DNA of 33,304 bases from an uncultured Spirochaetaceae bacterium (GCA_944389085.1 CALXLB010000047.1:1-33304); one strand, 5' to 3'. Positions 24,517 through 32,146 are shown, counted from the first letter of the stretch. A program made the numbers and translations. Notes: generated from the letters alone by a model not told the origin.

Positions 24517-25203
24517 ATGGATTGTGTTTACACAATGGGTAACCTGAGAATAGTGGATCTGACAAAAGGTCTTGATCCGAAGACAGAAACAAGAAGATGC
24601 CATCTTTATAGATTCAATACTGGTGGACCGATTCCTGATTTCCATACAATCATGGATCTCACAAGCCATCTTGGAACACACTGTGAGTGTCCGTATCATC
24701 ATGATGATAACTGGCCAAGCGTAGCAGAGCTTCCGCTGACAACATTCTTCGGTCGTGCTCTTTACGTCAATATCGATGAGGCTCCGAATTCTCATATCAC
24801 AGCTGCAATGCTCGATAAGTACTGCGGACCGAAGATGAAGGATGGAACAATTGTCATCATCGACAGCCCTCATAAGCTTGCTCCATTCACACCGAAGACA
24901 AATACAGCAGAAGATAAGAGACTCTTTGTCAATGGTGAGACAGCTCAGTGGTTCAAGGATCACAAGGCAAAGTGTGTTGGATTCGGCGATGGTGTCTCAA
25001 TTGAGAACTGCAATGAAGATGTAAAGCCTTTCCATGATATTCTTCTGGCTGAGAACATTGTTTTCCTTGAGGTTCTGAAGAATCTGGACAAGCTTGAGAA
25101 GGATGTATTCTTCATGAGCTATGCACCGCTCCCGATCCTGGGACTTGATTCATGTCCTGTAAGGGCATATGCAATTGAAGGACTTTCTGAATTCTCTGAC
25201 TAA
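24517..25203 (+). CDS. Cyclase-family (kynurenine formamidase-like) metal-dependent hydrolase
   Basis: The 228-residue protein carries the family metal motif HxGTHxDxPxH as HLGTHCECPYHH (residues 51-62), with glutamate in place of the usual aspartate, and the later strand AKCVGFGDGVSIENCN, as in putative cyclases and KynB. Known members open or close amide and lactone bonds: N-formylkynurenine hydrolysis, isatin hydrolysis and polyketide cyclisation. A hydrolytic step on an imported amide or lactone is a fair inference. The ATG follows TGGAGGTATTT; ATG 24535 is an internal alternative. It is the first gene of the second transcript, behind promoter 24438 and operator O3. The D-to-E change keeps a carboxylate and is probably tolerated. 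Confidence 0.85.
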   Translation: MDCVYTMGNLRIVDLTKGLDPKTETRRCHLYRFNTGGPIPDFHTIMDLTSHLGTHCECPYHHDDNWPSVAELPLTTFFGRALYVNIDEAPNSHITAAMLDKYCGPKMKDGTIVIIDSPHKLAPFTPKTNTAEDKRLFVNGETAQWFKDHKAKCVGFGDGVSIENCNEDVKPFHDILLAENIVFLEVLKNLDKLEKDVFFMSYAPLPILGLDSCPVRAYAIEGLSEFSD

Positions 25204-25220
25204 GCAAGGATAGGACACAA

Positions 25221-26132
25221 GTGAAGATTATCGTTATTGGTGCCGGCGCCATGGGTAGCATCTATGGCGGCCATCTGAGTTTATGCAATGATGTTACTCT
25301 GATTGATACTAATACAGCTCTTGTAGAGAAAATCAATCAGGATGGTCTCATACTGGAAGAGAATGGAGAGAATAAGCTTTATAAGCCAAAGGCTGAGGTG
25401 CATGTCTCTGCCTCTGACAATGCTGATCTCATCATCCTCTTTACAAAGTCGCTTTATTCGAAGAGTGCTCTTGATGGTGTAAAATCTGTCATAGGTCCTG
25501 ATACATATCTCATGACACTCCAGAATGGAGCGGGACATGAGCGTCTGCTCAGTCAGTATGTTGATAAAGACCATATAATCATTGGAACGACGGAAGATAA
25601 TGGTGCCGTGCTTTCACTCGCTTGTGTCCATCATGGAGGCAAGGGTGTAACGAACATCGGGCTTCTTTCAGGTGAAGATGGAAAGATTCTGCATGATATA
25701 AAAGACAGCTTTGATAAATCAGGCTTTGATGTGAGAATCCATTCCAACATCCAGCGTCTGATCTGGGATAAGCTGATGACCAATGCCTCGCTATCTGTGC
25801 TGACAGCAATTCTGCAGTGCGATATGCATTATATCTCTGCAAATGAGAATGCTAAGGAACTCTGTCTGAAGCTTATAAATGAAACTGTAAGTGTAGCTAA
25901 TGCAATGGGACTGGGCTTTGCTCTCGATGAAGTTGTGAAGAAAGTCATCACTACAAGTGAAAACAACAAAGGTGGCTACACAAGTATCATGATGGATATA
26001 AAGAACTCACGTCGAACCGAGGTTGATACAATCTCAGGGGCAGTAGTTGCAAAGGCTCATGAGCTTGGTGTAAGCGTTCCTTGTATGGAAATGGCAGTGT
26101 CCTTGGTTCATGCGCTTGAAGGCAGAAGCTGA
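25221..26132 (+). CDS. Ketopantoate-reductase-family (ApbA/PanE) enzyme
   Basis: The 303-residue protein begins with GTG and the Rossmann dinucleotide motif GAGAMGSIYGG (7-17). The residue after strand 2 is an acidic D29 (LIDTN), unlike the basic or neutral residue expected in an NADPH enzyme, so NADH use is possible. Catalytic residues are kept: K184 and N188 in WDKLMTNASL, and E267 in the signature SIMMDIKNSRRTEVDTISG. The family reduces 2-oxo acids to 2-hydroxy acids. No panB or panC is nearby, and the gene sits in a catabolic regulon behind the cyclase gene, so a substrate other than ketopantoate is likely. A terminator follows at 26171. Confidence 0.88.
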   Translation: MKIIVIGAGAMGSIYGGHLSLCNDVTLIDTNTALVEKINQDGLILEENGENKLYKPKAEVHVSASDNADLIILFTKSLYSKSALDGVKSVIGPDTYLMTLQNGAGHERLLSQYVDKDHIIIGTTEDNGAVLSLACVHHGGKGVTNIGLLSGEDGKILHDIKDSFDKSGFDVRIHSNIQRLIWDKLMTNASLSVLTAILQCDMHYISANENAKELCLKLINETVSVANAMGLGFALDEVVKKVITTSENNKGGYTSIMMDIKNSRRTEVDTISGAVVAKAHELGVSVPCMEMAVSLVHALEGRS

Positions 26133-26170
26133 AGAAGACAATCTTTCTCCTTTATTGGATTGTGTATTTT

Positions 26171-26201
26171 GGGTCATCTGGGAAACTAGATGGCCCTTTT
26201 T
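26171..26201 (+). terminator. Rho-independent terminator of the LacI-controlled island
   Basis: GGGTCATCT pairs with AGATGGCCC (9 pairs including one G-T) around an 8-base loop and is followed by TTTTT. It lies 38 bases after the ketopantoate-reductase-like stop and closes the second transcript. The 23-bp repeat block begins three bases later. Confidence 0.85.
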
Positions 26202-26204
26202 AAG

Positions 26205-26394
26205 TTCCGAATCTTACCGGTTTTGGTTTTCAGATCTTACCGATTTTAGCTTCCGAATCTTGCCGGTTTTAATTTCCGAATCTTGCCGGTTTTAATTTCC
26301 GAATCTTGCCGGTTTTGATTTCCGAATCTTGCCGGTTTTGATTTCCGAATCTTGCCGGTTTTGATTTCCGAATCTTGCCGGTTTTGATTTCCGA
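26205..26394. repeat. Tandem 23-bp repeats, eight units plus a partial ninth
   Basis: Units begin at 26205, 26228, 26251, 26274, 26297, 26320, 26343 and 26366, and a broken ninth begins at 26389. The core CCGAATCTTGCCGG is followed by TTTT plus GAT or AAT. Units 5-8 are identical, units 3 and 4 differ at one base, and units 1 and 2 are diverged, so copies are most uniform next to the downstream gene. Each junction forms the small dyad GATT-TCCG-AATC. The spacing is constant with no unique spacers, so this is not a CRISPR. The block occupies the whole space between the terminator and the ATPase gene and must hold or displace its promoter. Confidence 0.95.
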
Positions 26395-26409
26395 TGATAT
26401 GCTGTTGAT

Positions 26410-27684
26410 ATGACTGAATATCTTCCCAGACTTATTGATGACAAATTAGATATCTGGTTAGCGACAGCCGGAGCGGTATTGGTTGCAGGTCCTAAATGGA
26501 GTGGAAAGACTATGACTTGTGAACAGCGGGCTAAAAGTGCTTTCTGTTTTACAAGAAAGCCTGGTGAAAGTGACCCGCTGGAACTTGCAAGGCTGGATTC
26601 ATCAATAGTTTTCACAGGTGAAAAACCGCGTTTAATTGATGAATGGCAGCTTATGCCTGAGGTCTGGGATATGGTACGAGCTGATGTTGATACTAGCCAT
26701 GGTGAGAAGGGAATTTATCTCTTATCAGGTTCATCGTTACCTCCAAGAAAGACTAAAAATGCAAGAGAAATCATAAAGCATAGCGGGGCCGGGCGGATAG
26801 CGATTCTGAAAATGCCTACAATGACTTTGTTTGAAACAGGGGATTCCTCTGGGGATGTTTCTTTGTGTTCGCTTTTTGATGGAGTGGATGTAAGCGGTCA
26901 GATGAGGAAAATCACGCTCGCAGAGATTATACATTTCATTGTAAGAGGTGGGTGGCCCGGTAATCTGGATGTACCCGATGTATCATTGCTTCCAAAAGAT
27001 TATATAGACCGTATTAATACGATAGAACTTGATAAGATTCTTGATGATGCGCGTATTAATCGTACAAAATTCAAACGTGTTCTTCATTCTCTTGCTCGCA
27101 ATGAAAGTACTGTCTGCTCGATATCAACGTTGGCAAAGGATGCTTCAATCAATGGCAAAAGTCTTGATGAAGAAACAGTCGTAGGATATCTGGATATACT
27201 GGCAGATCTTTTCCTTGTTGAAAATCAGGAGGCGTTTTCTCCTCTTTTCCGTTCGCGGGCAAGACTTAAAATGGGAGTCAAACGTCATTTCTGTGACCCG
27301 TCTCTTCCTGCTGCGATTATTGGAGCTACTGAGAAAAATCTTAGCAAGGATTTGCAGTTTCTCGGTTTCCTGTTTGAAAGTCTTGCAGTACACGATTTGC
27401 GTGTTTACGCGGAATCACTTGGAGGTAATCTGTATCATTATCAGGATTATGATAATGACGAAACAGATGCGGTGCTGGAATTCGATGATGGTAGATATGC
27501 ACTAATCGAAATAAAGCTTGGATACGAATATGCAGTGGATTCCGCTGCTAAGAATCTGTTGAAGATTGCAGATAAACTAGAAAGAAAACCTTCTTTCCTT
27601 GCTGTTGTTTCTGGTACTGCGCCGATGCCATTAAAACGTCCCGATGGTGTATATGTTCTTCCTCTTACTTCGCTAAAACCATAG
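26410..27684 (+). CDS. AAA-type ATPase with DUF4143 domain
   Basis: The 424-residue protein has Walker A GPKWSGKT (27-34), Walker B RLIDEWQL (D77 and E78), the sensor-like YLLSGSS and the arginine-rich SGAGRI stretch, then a winged-helix-like middle part and a C-terminal DUF4143 region. The C-terminus has DAVLEFDDGRYALIEIKLG (about 358-376), which follows the D-x(n)-E-x-K arrangement of PD-(D/E)XK nuclease-like domains. Proteins of this class are abundant in gut anaerobes, often in many copies, and their role is not settled; defence or mobile-element functions have been proposed. The ATG at 26410 has no Shine-Dalgarno and follows the repeat block after 15 bases. It is probably an independent accessory gene. 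Confidence 0.9.
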   Translation: MTEYLPRLIDDKLDIWLATAGAVLVAGPKWSGKTMTCEQRAKSAFCFTRKPGESDPLELARLDSSIVFTGEKPRLIDEWQLMPEVWDMVRADVDTSHGEKGIYLLSGSSLPPRKTKNAREIIKHSGAGRIAILKMPTMTLFETGDSSGDVSLCSLFDGVDVSGQMRKITLAEIIHFIVRGGWPGNLDVPDVSLLPKDYIDRINTIELDKILDDARINRTKFKRVLHSLARNESTVCSISTLAKDASINGKSLDEETVVGYLDILADLFLVENQEAFSPLFRSRARLKMGVKRHFCDPSLPAAIIGATEKNLSKDLQFLGFLFESLAVHDLRVYAESLGGNLYHYQDYDNDETDAVLEFDDGRYALIEIKLGYEYAVDSAAKNLLKIADKLERKPSFLAVVSGTAPMPLKRPDGVYVLPLTSLKP

Positions 27685-27751
27685 TGTTAAAGGAGTACTG
27701 TCTTCCTGAGAACATTGTTAATCATGCATTTGAAAGGTCTCTTCGCCATTA

Positions 27752-27785
27752 ATTATGCCCATGCTTTTTGCGGCATGGACATAAT
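27752..27785. other. Hairpin between convergent genes
   Basis: ATTATG-c-CCATGC and GCATGG-a-CATAAT form a 12-pair stem with one internal mismatch and an 8-base loop, midway between the convergent ends of the DUF4143 gene (27684) and the ammonia-lyase gene (27805). There is no clear T-tract on either side, so its use as a bidirectional terminator is only suggested by its place. Confidence 0.5.
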
Positions 27786-27804
27786 CGCAAAATATGAATT
27801 TGGA

Positions 27805-29043
27805 TTATTTTCTGGTTCTGAATTCGCGCGGAACAGGATCAAGTCCATCCCAGATAATCTGTCTGAAGTGCTTTGGATCTGTGTTTCCTTCGGTGTTGAC
27901 CATGAATACAAGAGCATTCTCGTCAAGCTTCATCTTTTCTCTCAGGTCCTTTGCGCCTTTGTCAGTCATGATGGAGTAGAGTGCTCCAAGAGGAGCGGCT
28001 CCTGATTCGCCTGAAATCACGAATGGATCTCCATGCAGAGGGCAGGAGAGGATTCTCATGCCACGGGCTGCTATGTAATCAGGGATTGAAAGGAAGAAGT
28101 CTGCAGTATGCTCAAGGATTTCAAAAGCGATTGGAGATGGGTCTCCGCAAGCAAGACCTGCCATGATTGTATCAAGATCTCCCTTGACGCTATGGCACTT
28201 GCCATCTCTAGCTTTGATGGATTCAAAGACACATGCGGCTTTATCAGGTTCAACTACGATGAAAATCGGAGGGTTATCCGGGAAGAGCGCTGTGTAGAAT
28301 CCGATGACAGAAGCTGCCATTGCTCCAACGCCGGCCTGCACGATTACATGTGTCGGTCTTGAAAGTCCTACCCCCAGGAGCTGTTCCTGGGCTTCAATCA
28401 TCAGAGTTGTGTACCCCTGCATGATCCATGTAGGTATTTCTGTATATCCTGGCCAGGATGTGTCACTGATGACTGTCCAGTTGTTTGTCTTTGCATCTTC
28501 GGCCATTTTCCTTACAGCATCATCATAGTTCCCTTCGATGATTTCAACCTTTGCACCATATCCCCTGATTGCATCTATTCTGGCCTGTGATGTCTCTTTG
28601 TGAACATAGATGACACATGGCAGGCCAAGTTTCATTGAAGCCCATGCAATACCTCTGCCATGGTTCCCGTCTGTGGCTGCTGCGAATGTCAGGTTGCCAA
28701 GCTTCTTATGGCATTCATCTGATGTCAGATACTCATATGTTGTCTCTTCATCGCTGAGTCCCAGTATTTTCTGTATGTATCTTGATACAGCATATGATCC
28801 CCCAAGTACCTTGAATGAGTTGAGTGTGAGACGCTGTGCTTCATCCTTGATGAAGATACCGCCAAGTCCAAGCATCTGAGCAAGGTTTGGAAGTGCTCTG
28901 AGCGGAGTCATCTTGTAACCAGGTATTTCCCGGTGGAATTTCCTGGCTTTCATAACGTTGTCGATAGAGAAAAGCTCTTTGGATTTGGCAGAGTCTTTCG
29001 TTCCGTAATCATAAATGATGTAATCAAAATCGAGATTTTCCAT
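27805..29043 (-). CDS. ygeX: Diaminopropionate ammonia-lyase
   Basis: The 412-residue PLP enzyme of fold type II splits 2,3-diaminopropionate to pyruvate and two ammonia. The PLP lysine is K78 in LTLNSFKVLGGSYAVSR, and the phosphate-binding loop is in AAATDGNHGRGIAWASMKLG. VIVQAGVGAMAASVIGFY matches the C-terminal glycine-rich cofactor cradle. DEAQRxxLNSFKxLGGS is characteristic of YgeX rather than of threonine dehydratases, and the length fits (about 400). It converges on the DUF4143 gene and is not part of the LacI regulon. The start ATG has a GGAGAC Shine-Dalgarno, and a promoter lies at 29059-29087. Catabolic use of an amino acid as nitrogen and carbon source is the likely role. Confidence 0.93.
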   Translation of the reverse strand: MENLDFDYIIYDYGTKDSAKSKELFSIDNVMKARKFHREIPGYKMTPLRALPNLAQMLGLGGIFIKDEAQRLTLNSFKVLGGSYAVSRYIQKILGLSDEETTYEYLTSDECHKKLGNLTFAAATDGNHGRGIAWASMKLGLPCVIYVHKETSQARIDAIRGYGAKVEIIEGNYDDAVRKMAEDAKTNNWTVISDTSWPGYTEIPTWIMQGYTTLMIEAQEQLLGVGLSRPTHVIVQAGVGAMAASVIGFYTALFPDNPPIFIVVEPDKAACVFESIKARDGKCHSVKGDLDTIMAGLACGDPSPIAFEILEHTADFFLSIPDYIAARGMRILSCPLHGDPFVISGESGAAPLGALYSIMTDKGAKDLREKMKLDENALVFMVNTEGNTDPKHFRQIIWDGLDPVPREFRTRK

Positions 29044-29058
29044 AATGTCTCCGTTGAG

Positions 29059-29087
29059 AATATAATGACTTGTATTGATTATTTCAA
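29059..29087 (-). promoter_or_regulatory. Promoter of the diaminopropionate ammonia-lyase gene
   Basis: On the minus strand TTGAAA (29087-29082) and TATATT (29064-29059) are spaced by 17 bases, 10 of 12 consensus matches. The start point would be about ten bases before the ATG, so the leader is very short but includes GGAGAC. Confidence 0.6.
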
Positions 29088-29149
29088 TGTCTTGTAATGA
29101 TTTGTTAGAAAAATTTATATATTCATGAAATTGCGTGCTGAAATTTTAT

Positions 29150-29171
29150 GAATACATAAAAATATGTATTC
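29150..29171. promoter_or_regulatory. Inverted repeat GAATACATA-N4-TATGTATTC
   Basis: The arms are 9 bp and perfect, with an AAAA centre, about 65 bases upstream of the ygeX -35 box and 32 bases beyond the end of the galE terminator. The size and symmetry fit a dimeric regulator site, but the surrounding 195 bases are very AT-rich and other partial dyads occur (TTCTG/CAGAA at 29169-29186), so chance cannot be excluded. Confidence 0.4.
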
Positions 29172-29202
29172 TGAAATTTGGCAGAATTTTTAATCATAAA
29201 GG

Positions 29203-29232
29203 AAAAATATGGGGAGGTTTTGCCCTCCCCGG
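29203..29232 (-). terminator. Rho-independent terminator after galE
   Basis: On the minus strand GGGGAGG pairs with CCTCCCC around a 6-base loop and is followed by ATATTTTTCC. It starts just after the galE stop at 29239-29241, so it closes the galE operon and shields ygeX from read-through. Confidence 0.88.
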
Positions 29233-29238
29233 TGAGAA

Positions 29239-30216
29239 TCATTTCTTCACGTTGGCCTGATAGACACGCCATGTTGAGGAGATAAGGGTTTCTGCATCCG
29301 AACGCTTTGCACTCCAGCCAAGTTTCTCATGGGCAAGAGTGGAAGAGGCGACAAGCTTTGCAGGGTCTCCTGGACGTCTTGGACTGTCGACAGATGGAAT
29401 AGGCTGGCCGGTGACACGGCGTGCTGTCTCAACGATTTCTCTTACAGATAATCCTGTCTCAGAACCAAGATTGACAATCAGGTCTTCTTTGTTCTTGATG
29501 AGATAATCTGCAGCTGCTACATGTGCATCTGCCAGATCAGATACATGGACATAGTCCCGGATACATGTTCCATCTGGAGTATCATAATCAGTACCGAAGA
29601 TATGTACATCTTTTCTCATTCCAGCTGCACATTCCATGATTACAGGAATGAGGTTTGCAGGATTTCTTTCCAGTCCCAGCATTCTGCCATCAACATCATA
29701 GCCTGCAGCATTGAAGTATCTCAAAGCAGCAAAGTGCATGCCGCGGAGCTTTGAGTACCATTTGAGGTTTTCTTCAATGCAGTACTTTGTATATCCATAA
29801 TAATTTTCTGGTTTATTAGGATGTTTCTCATCGATAGGAAGATACTGTGGTTCTCCATAGGTTGCAGCAGAGGAGGAGAGGATGAAATTCATACAGCCAT
29901 GCTGCTCACATTCGGTCATGATGATGAGGGATCCTGTAATATTATTCTCACTGTATTTCTCAGGCTTGACCATTGATTCGCCTGCAGCTTTGAATGCTGC
30001 AAGATGTACAGCAGCATCCCAGCCCTTTGAGAGGACTTCGCTTACTCTTGCTCTGTCGAGGATATCGCCTTCATAGAATTCCGCCCCCTCAGGAACATTG
30101 CTTCTCAGTCCTGTGGAAAGGTTGTCATAGATACCTACAGTGTCCCCTCTGTCGAGGAAAGCCATTGCTACGTGTGTGCCGATGTATCCGGCACCGCCAA
30201 AAAGAAGAACTTTCAT
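29239..30216 (-). CDS. galE: UDP-glucose 4-epimerase
   Basis: The 325-residue short-chain dehydrogenase fold protein has the NAD motif GGAGYIG (7-13), the substrate-side SSSAATYG (114-121), the catalytic Y140-x-x-x-K144 pair in YYGYTK, and later GTDYDTPDGTCIRDYVHVSDLADAH, which is diagnostic for UDP-glucose 4-epimerases. It interconverts UDP-glucose and UDP-galactose for cell-surface glycans and galactose use. The Shine-Dalgarno is GGAGGT. It lies 30 bases downstream of the phosphomannomutase gene in the same orientation and is followed by a strong terminator. The combination of sugar mutase and epimerase suggests a nucleotide-sugar supply operon. Confidence 0.95.
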   Translation of the reverse strand: MKVLLFGGAGYIGTHVAMAFLDRGDTVGIYDNLSTGLRSNVPEGAEFYEGDILDRARVSEVLSKGWDAAVHLAAFKAAGESMVKPEKYSENNITGSLIIMTECEQHGCMNFILSSSAATYGEPQYLPIDEKHPNKPENYYGYTKYCIEENLKWYSKLRGMHFAALRYFNAAGYDVDGRMLGLERNPANLIPVIMECAAGMRKDVHIFGTDYDTPDGTCIRDYVHVSDLADAHVAAADYLIKNKEDLIVNLGSETGLSVREIVETARRVTGQPIPSVDSPRRPGDPAKLVASSTLAHEKLGWSAKRSDAETLISSTWRVYQANVKK

Positions 30217-30246
30217 TAAGACCTCCGCACTTATCTTATCATTATA

Positions 30247-31593
30247 TCAGCTGAATTTCGCTATTATTGACTTGATTTCTTCCAGCTTTTCATCAAGAAG
30301 AGCTTTATCCTGTGCTTCTGCCACTATTCTCAGATATGGTTCGGTATTTGATTTCCTCACGTTGAACCACCACTCAGGAAATTCGATTCTGTATCCATCG
30401 AAATCCATGACTGTGGTCGGATTATCATTTCCGACGAATCTTTCATAGAGAGCTTTGATTGCATCATCTTTATTTTCAAGACGGAAGTTTATCTCTCCTG
30501 AATTTGCATATTTCACTATGGAAGAAATGAGGGATGAGAAGGATTTTCCTTCAGCTTTCAGATCCTTTACTACTGATAGTACAAGGAGCGAGGCAAGTAT
30601 ACCGCTGTCACAGCAGAAGAAATCCTTGAAATAATAATGTCCTGCCAGCTCGCCACCGAAGATTCCATCTATTTCCCTGATTTTCAGCTTTGCGTATGCA
30701 TGTCCGACTTTCCATGTCGTGACTTTGAAGCCCAGACTTTCAAGATACTCAGTTGTGGAGCGTGATGTTCTTATATCCTCAAGAGCGTTGCCGACTCTGC
30801 CTTTTGAAGCGTAGTACTTTCCAATGACAGCGGTGATGTAATCTGGCTGGATGAATGAGCCTTTCTCATCAATGAACATGACGCGGTCGGCATCTCCGTC
30901 ATAGATTACACCGGCATCTGAGGAATTCCTTACGGTTTCCTCTTTGATCTGTGCGCAGTTCTTTTCCTCCAGCGGGTTAGGTTCGTGAGCAGGGAATGAA
31001 CCATCAAACGTGTCATTGATGTAATGGCAGTCCACAGAACTTAATATGTCTTTGATCAGCAATGATGACATGCCTGAAGAACAGTCTATGGAGACTTTGA
31101 GTGATTCCAGTCCTGCGGCAAATGGCTTGAGGAAAGCTATGTATTCATCTCTGATGTGTGAATAGTCTTTTATTATCCCTTTTTCATCCTTGACTGCTAT
31201 TGCTTCATTCTCAACAAGCTTTTCCAGATCTTTCAGCCCTGAGTCGCCTCCAACAGGAAGTGCACCGCGGCGGCTGATCTTGAAGCCATTGTATTCTTTC
31301 GGATTATGGGAAGCTGTGATCTGTACTGAAGCATCTGCTTTGAGGAATGCTGTTGCAAAGTAGACCATCGGCGTGGTGGAAAGTCCCAGATCCCAGACAT
31401 CAGCACCGCTGTCAGTGATTCCTTTCACCAGTGCATCATGCAGTGATGGAGATGATAGCCTGATGTCCCTTCCGACTACCACATAATCCGTCTCTAATAA
31501 CTGTGGCAGGAAATAACCAATCCTGTATGCCAGTTCTTCATTGATATCTTTGCCGTAGATGCCTCTTATGTCATAGGCTTTGAAAGCGCTCAT
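30247..31593 (-). CDS. manB: Phosphomannomutase/phosphoglucomutase
   Basis: The 448-residue alpha-D-phosphohexomutase has all four active-site elements: the phosphoserine loop TASHNPKEYNGFKI (S95), the metal loop DGDADR (232-237), the sugar-binding GGELAGH (313-319) and the phosphate-binding RKSNTEPYLRI near the C-terminus. It exchanges 1- and 6-phosphates of mannose or glucose, feeding GDP-mannose and UDP-glucose synthesis. Single-function (ManB) and dual-function (AlgC-type) members cannot be told apart here, so the symbol is provisional. The Shine-Dalgarno AAGGAGGAG precedes the ATG, and its start overlaps the stop of the gene upstream. It precedes galE by 30 bases. Confidence 0.93.
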   Translation of the reverse strand: MSAFKAYDIRGIYGKDINEELAYRIGYFLPQLLETDYVVVGRDIRLSSPSLHDALVKGITDSGADVWDLGLSTTPMVYFATAFLKADASVQITASHNPKEYNGFKISRRGALPVGGDSGLKDLEKLVENEAIAVKDEKGIIKDYSHIRDEYIAFLKPFAAGLESLKVSIDCSSGMSSLLIKDILSSVDCHYINDTFDGSFPAHEPNPLEEKNCAQIKEETVRNSSDAGVIYDGDADRVMFIDEKGSFIQPDYITAVIGKYYASKGRVGNALEDIRTSRSTTEYLESLGFKVTTWKVGHAYAKLKIREIDGIFGGELAGHYYFKDFFCCDSGILASLLVLSVVKDLKAEGKSFSSLISSIVKYANSGEINFRLENKDDAIKALYERFVGNDNPTTVMDFDGYRIEFPEWWFNVRKSNTEPYLRIVAEAQDKALLDEKLEEIKSIIAKFS

Positions 31594-32102
31594 TGCTCCT
31601 CCTTCTGAAAATCCTTGATAAGCTTTATGAATTCTTTATGATCCATCAGTTCCATGAAAAATACAGTTCCATCTGAGAGTGTGATCCTGGAAACAGTCTT
31701 GCGGAATAATCTGTCGAATGCATTAGCGCTTTTTGTCAGATCCTTTCCCATCTTCATTGATGATTCTGCTGCAGTACGTGTTACAAGATCAATTCCTTTT
31801 ATGGAAGCCACCGGAAAGGAAGCCTCCAGTTTGACATATTTCTCTTTGTTTTTTCTTCTGATAGGTATACCTAAGAGTGTAGGTTCACGGTCGAAGTCTT
31901 CATATACCATAGTCCTTCCATCGGAGTAGAGAAAGACCCCCCAGTCCCTGCGTTCTCCACCAAGTTTCGCGAACCACGTGCTGTATGTTCTGAAAAGCAG
32001 AGGATTGCCAAGCTTTTCCTCACGCTCCTTGAGAAATTCAACAGTATCTTTGCTATCTAGTTCCATAGAGCTATTGTATATTATCTCCATCGTTGGGAAC
32101 AA
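31590..32102 (-). CDS. Hypothetical protein, possible PH-like fold
   Basis: The 170-residue soluble protein has no signal peptide. The longest frame starts at TTG 32102 (MFPTMEII); ATG 32090 and ATG 32066 (MELDSKDTVEF) are other options, and 32066 falls 5 bases after the stop of a leader frame that carries the strong Shine-Dalgarno. The sequence has a conserved-looking core WFAKLGGERRDWGVFLYSDGRTMVYEDF followed by strands and a terminal amphipathic helix (DHKEFIKLIKDFQKEEQ), an order like a PH or GRAM domain, but this is weak. Its stop overlaps the manB start, so it belongs to the mutase/epimerase operon. I do not recognise a family. Confidence 0.7.
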   Translation of the reverse strand: MFPTMEIIYNSSMELDSKDTVEFLKEREEKLGNPLLFRTYSTWFAKLGGERRDWGVFLYSDGRTMVYEDFDREPTLLGIPIRRKNKEKYVKLEASFPVASIKGIDLVTRTAAESSMKMGKDLTKSANAFDRLFRKTVSRITLSDGTVFFMELMDHKEFIKLIKDFQKEEQ

Positions 32103-32121
32103 GGAAAAACCCTCTGGTCAT
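32071..32121 (-). CDS. Possible 16-residue leader peptide
   Basis: MTRGFFLVPNDGDNIQ begins at ATG 32121 directly after AAGGAGGGGA, the best Shine-Dalgarno in this operon, and stops (TAG) 5 bases before the ATG at 32066 inside the next frame. The longer 170-residue frame has no comparable ribosome binding site of its own. Either this is a leader whose translation couples to the downstream gene by reinitiation, or the Shine-Dalgarno serves an unannotated start. Confidence 0.4.
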   Translation of the reverse strand: MTRGFFLVPNDGDNIQ

Positions 32122-32146
32122 TTTCCCCTCCTTAGGATAACATACC

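Noticed and set aside
25221..26132. Pantothenate biosynthesis operon
   Set aside because: No panB, panC or panD is nearby and the gene is under the catabolic LacI-type operator.
26205..26394. CRISPR array
   Set aside because: The repeats are directly adjacent 23-bp units with no unique spacers, and no cas genes are in the window.
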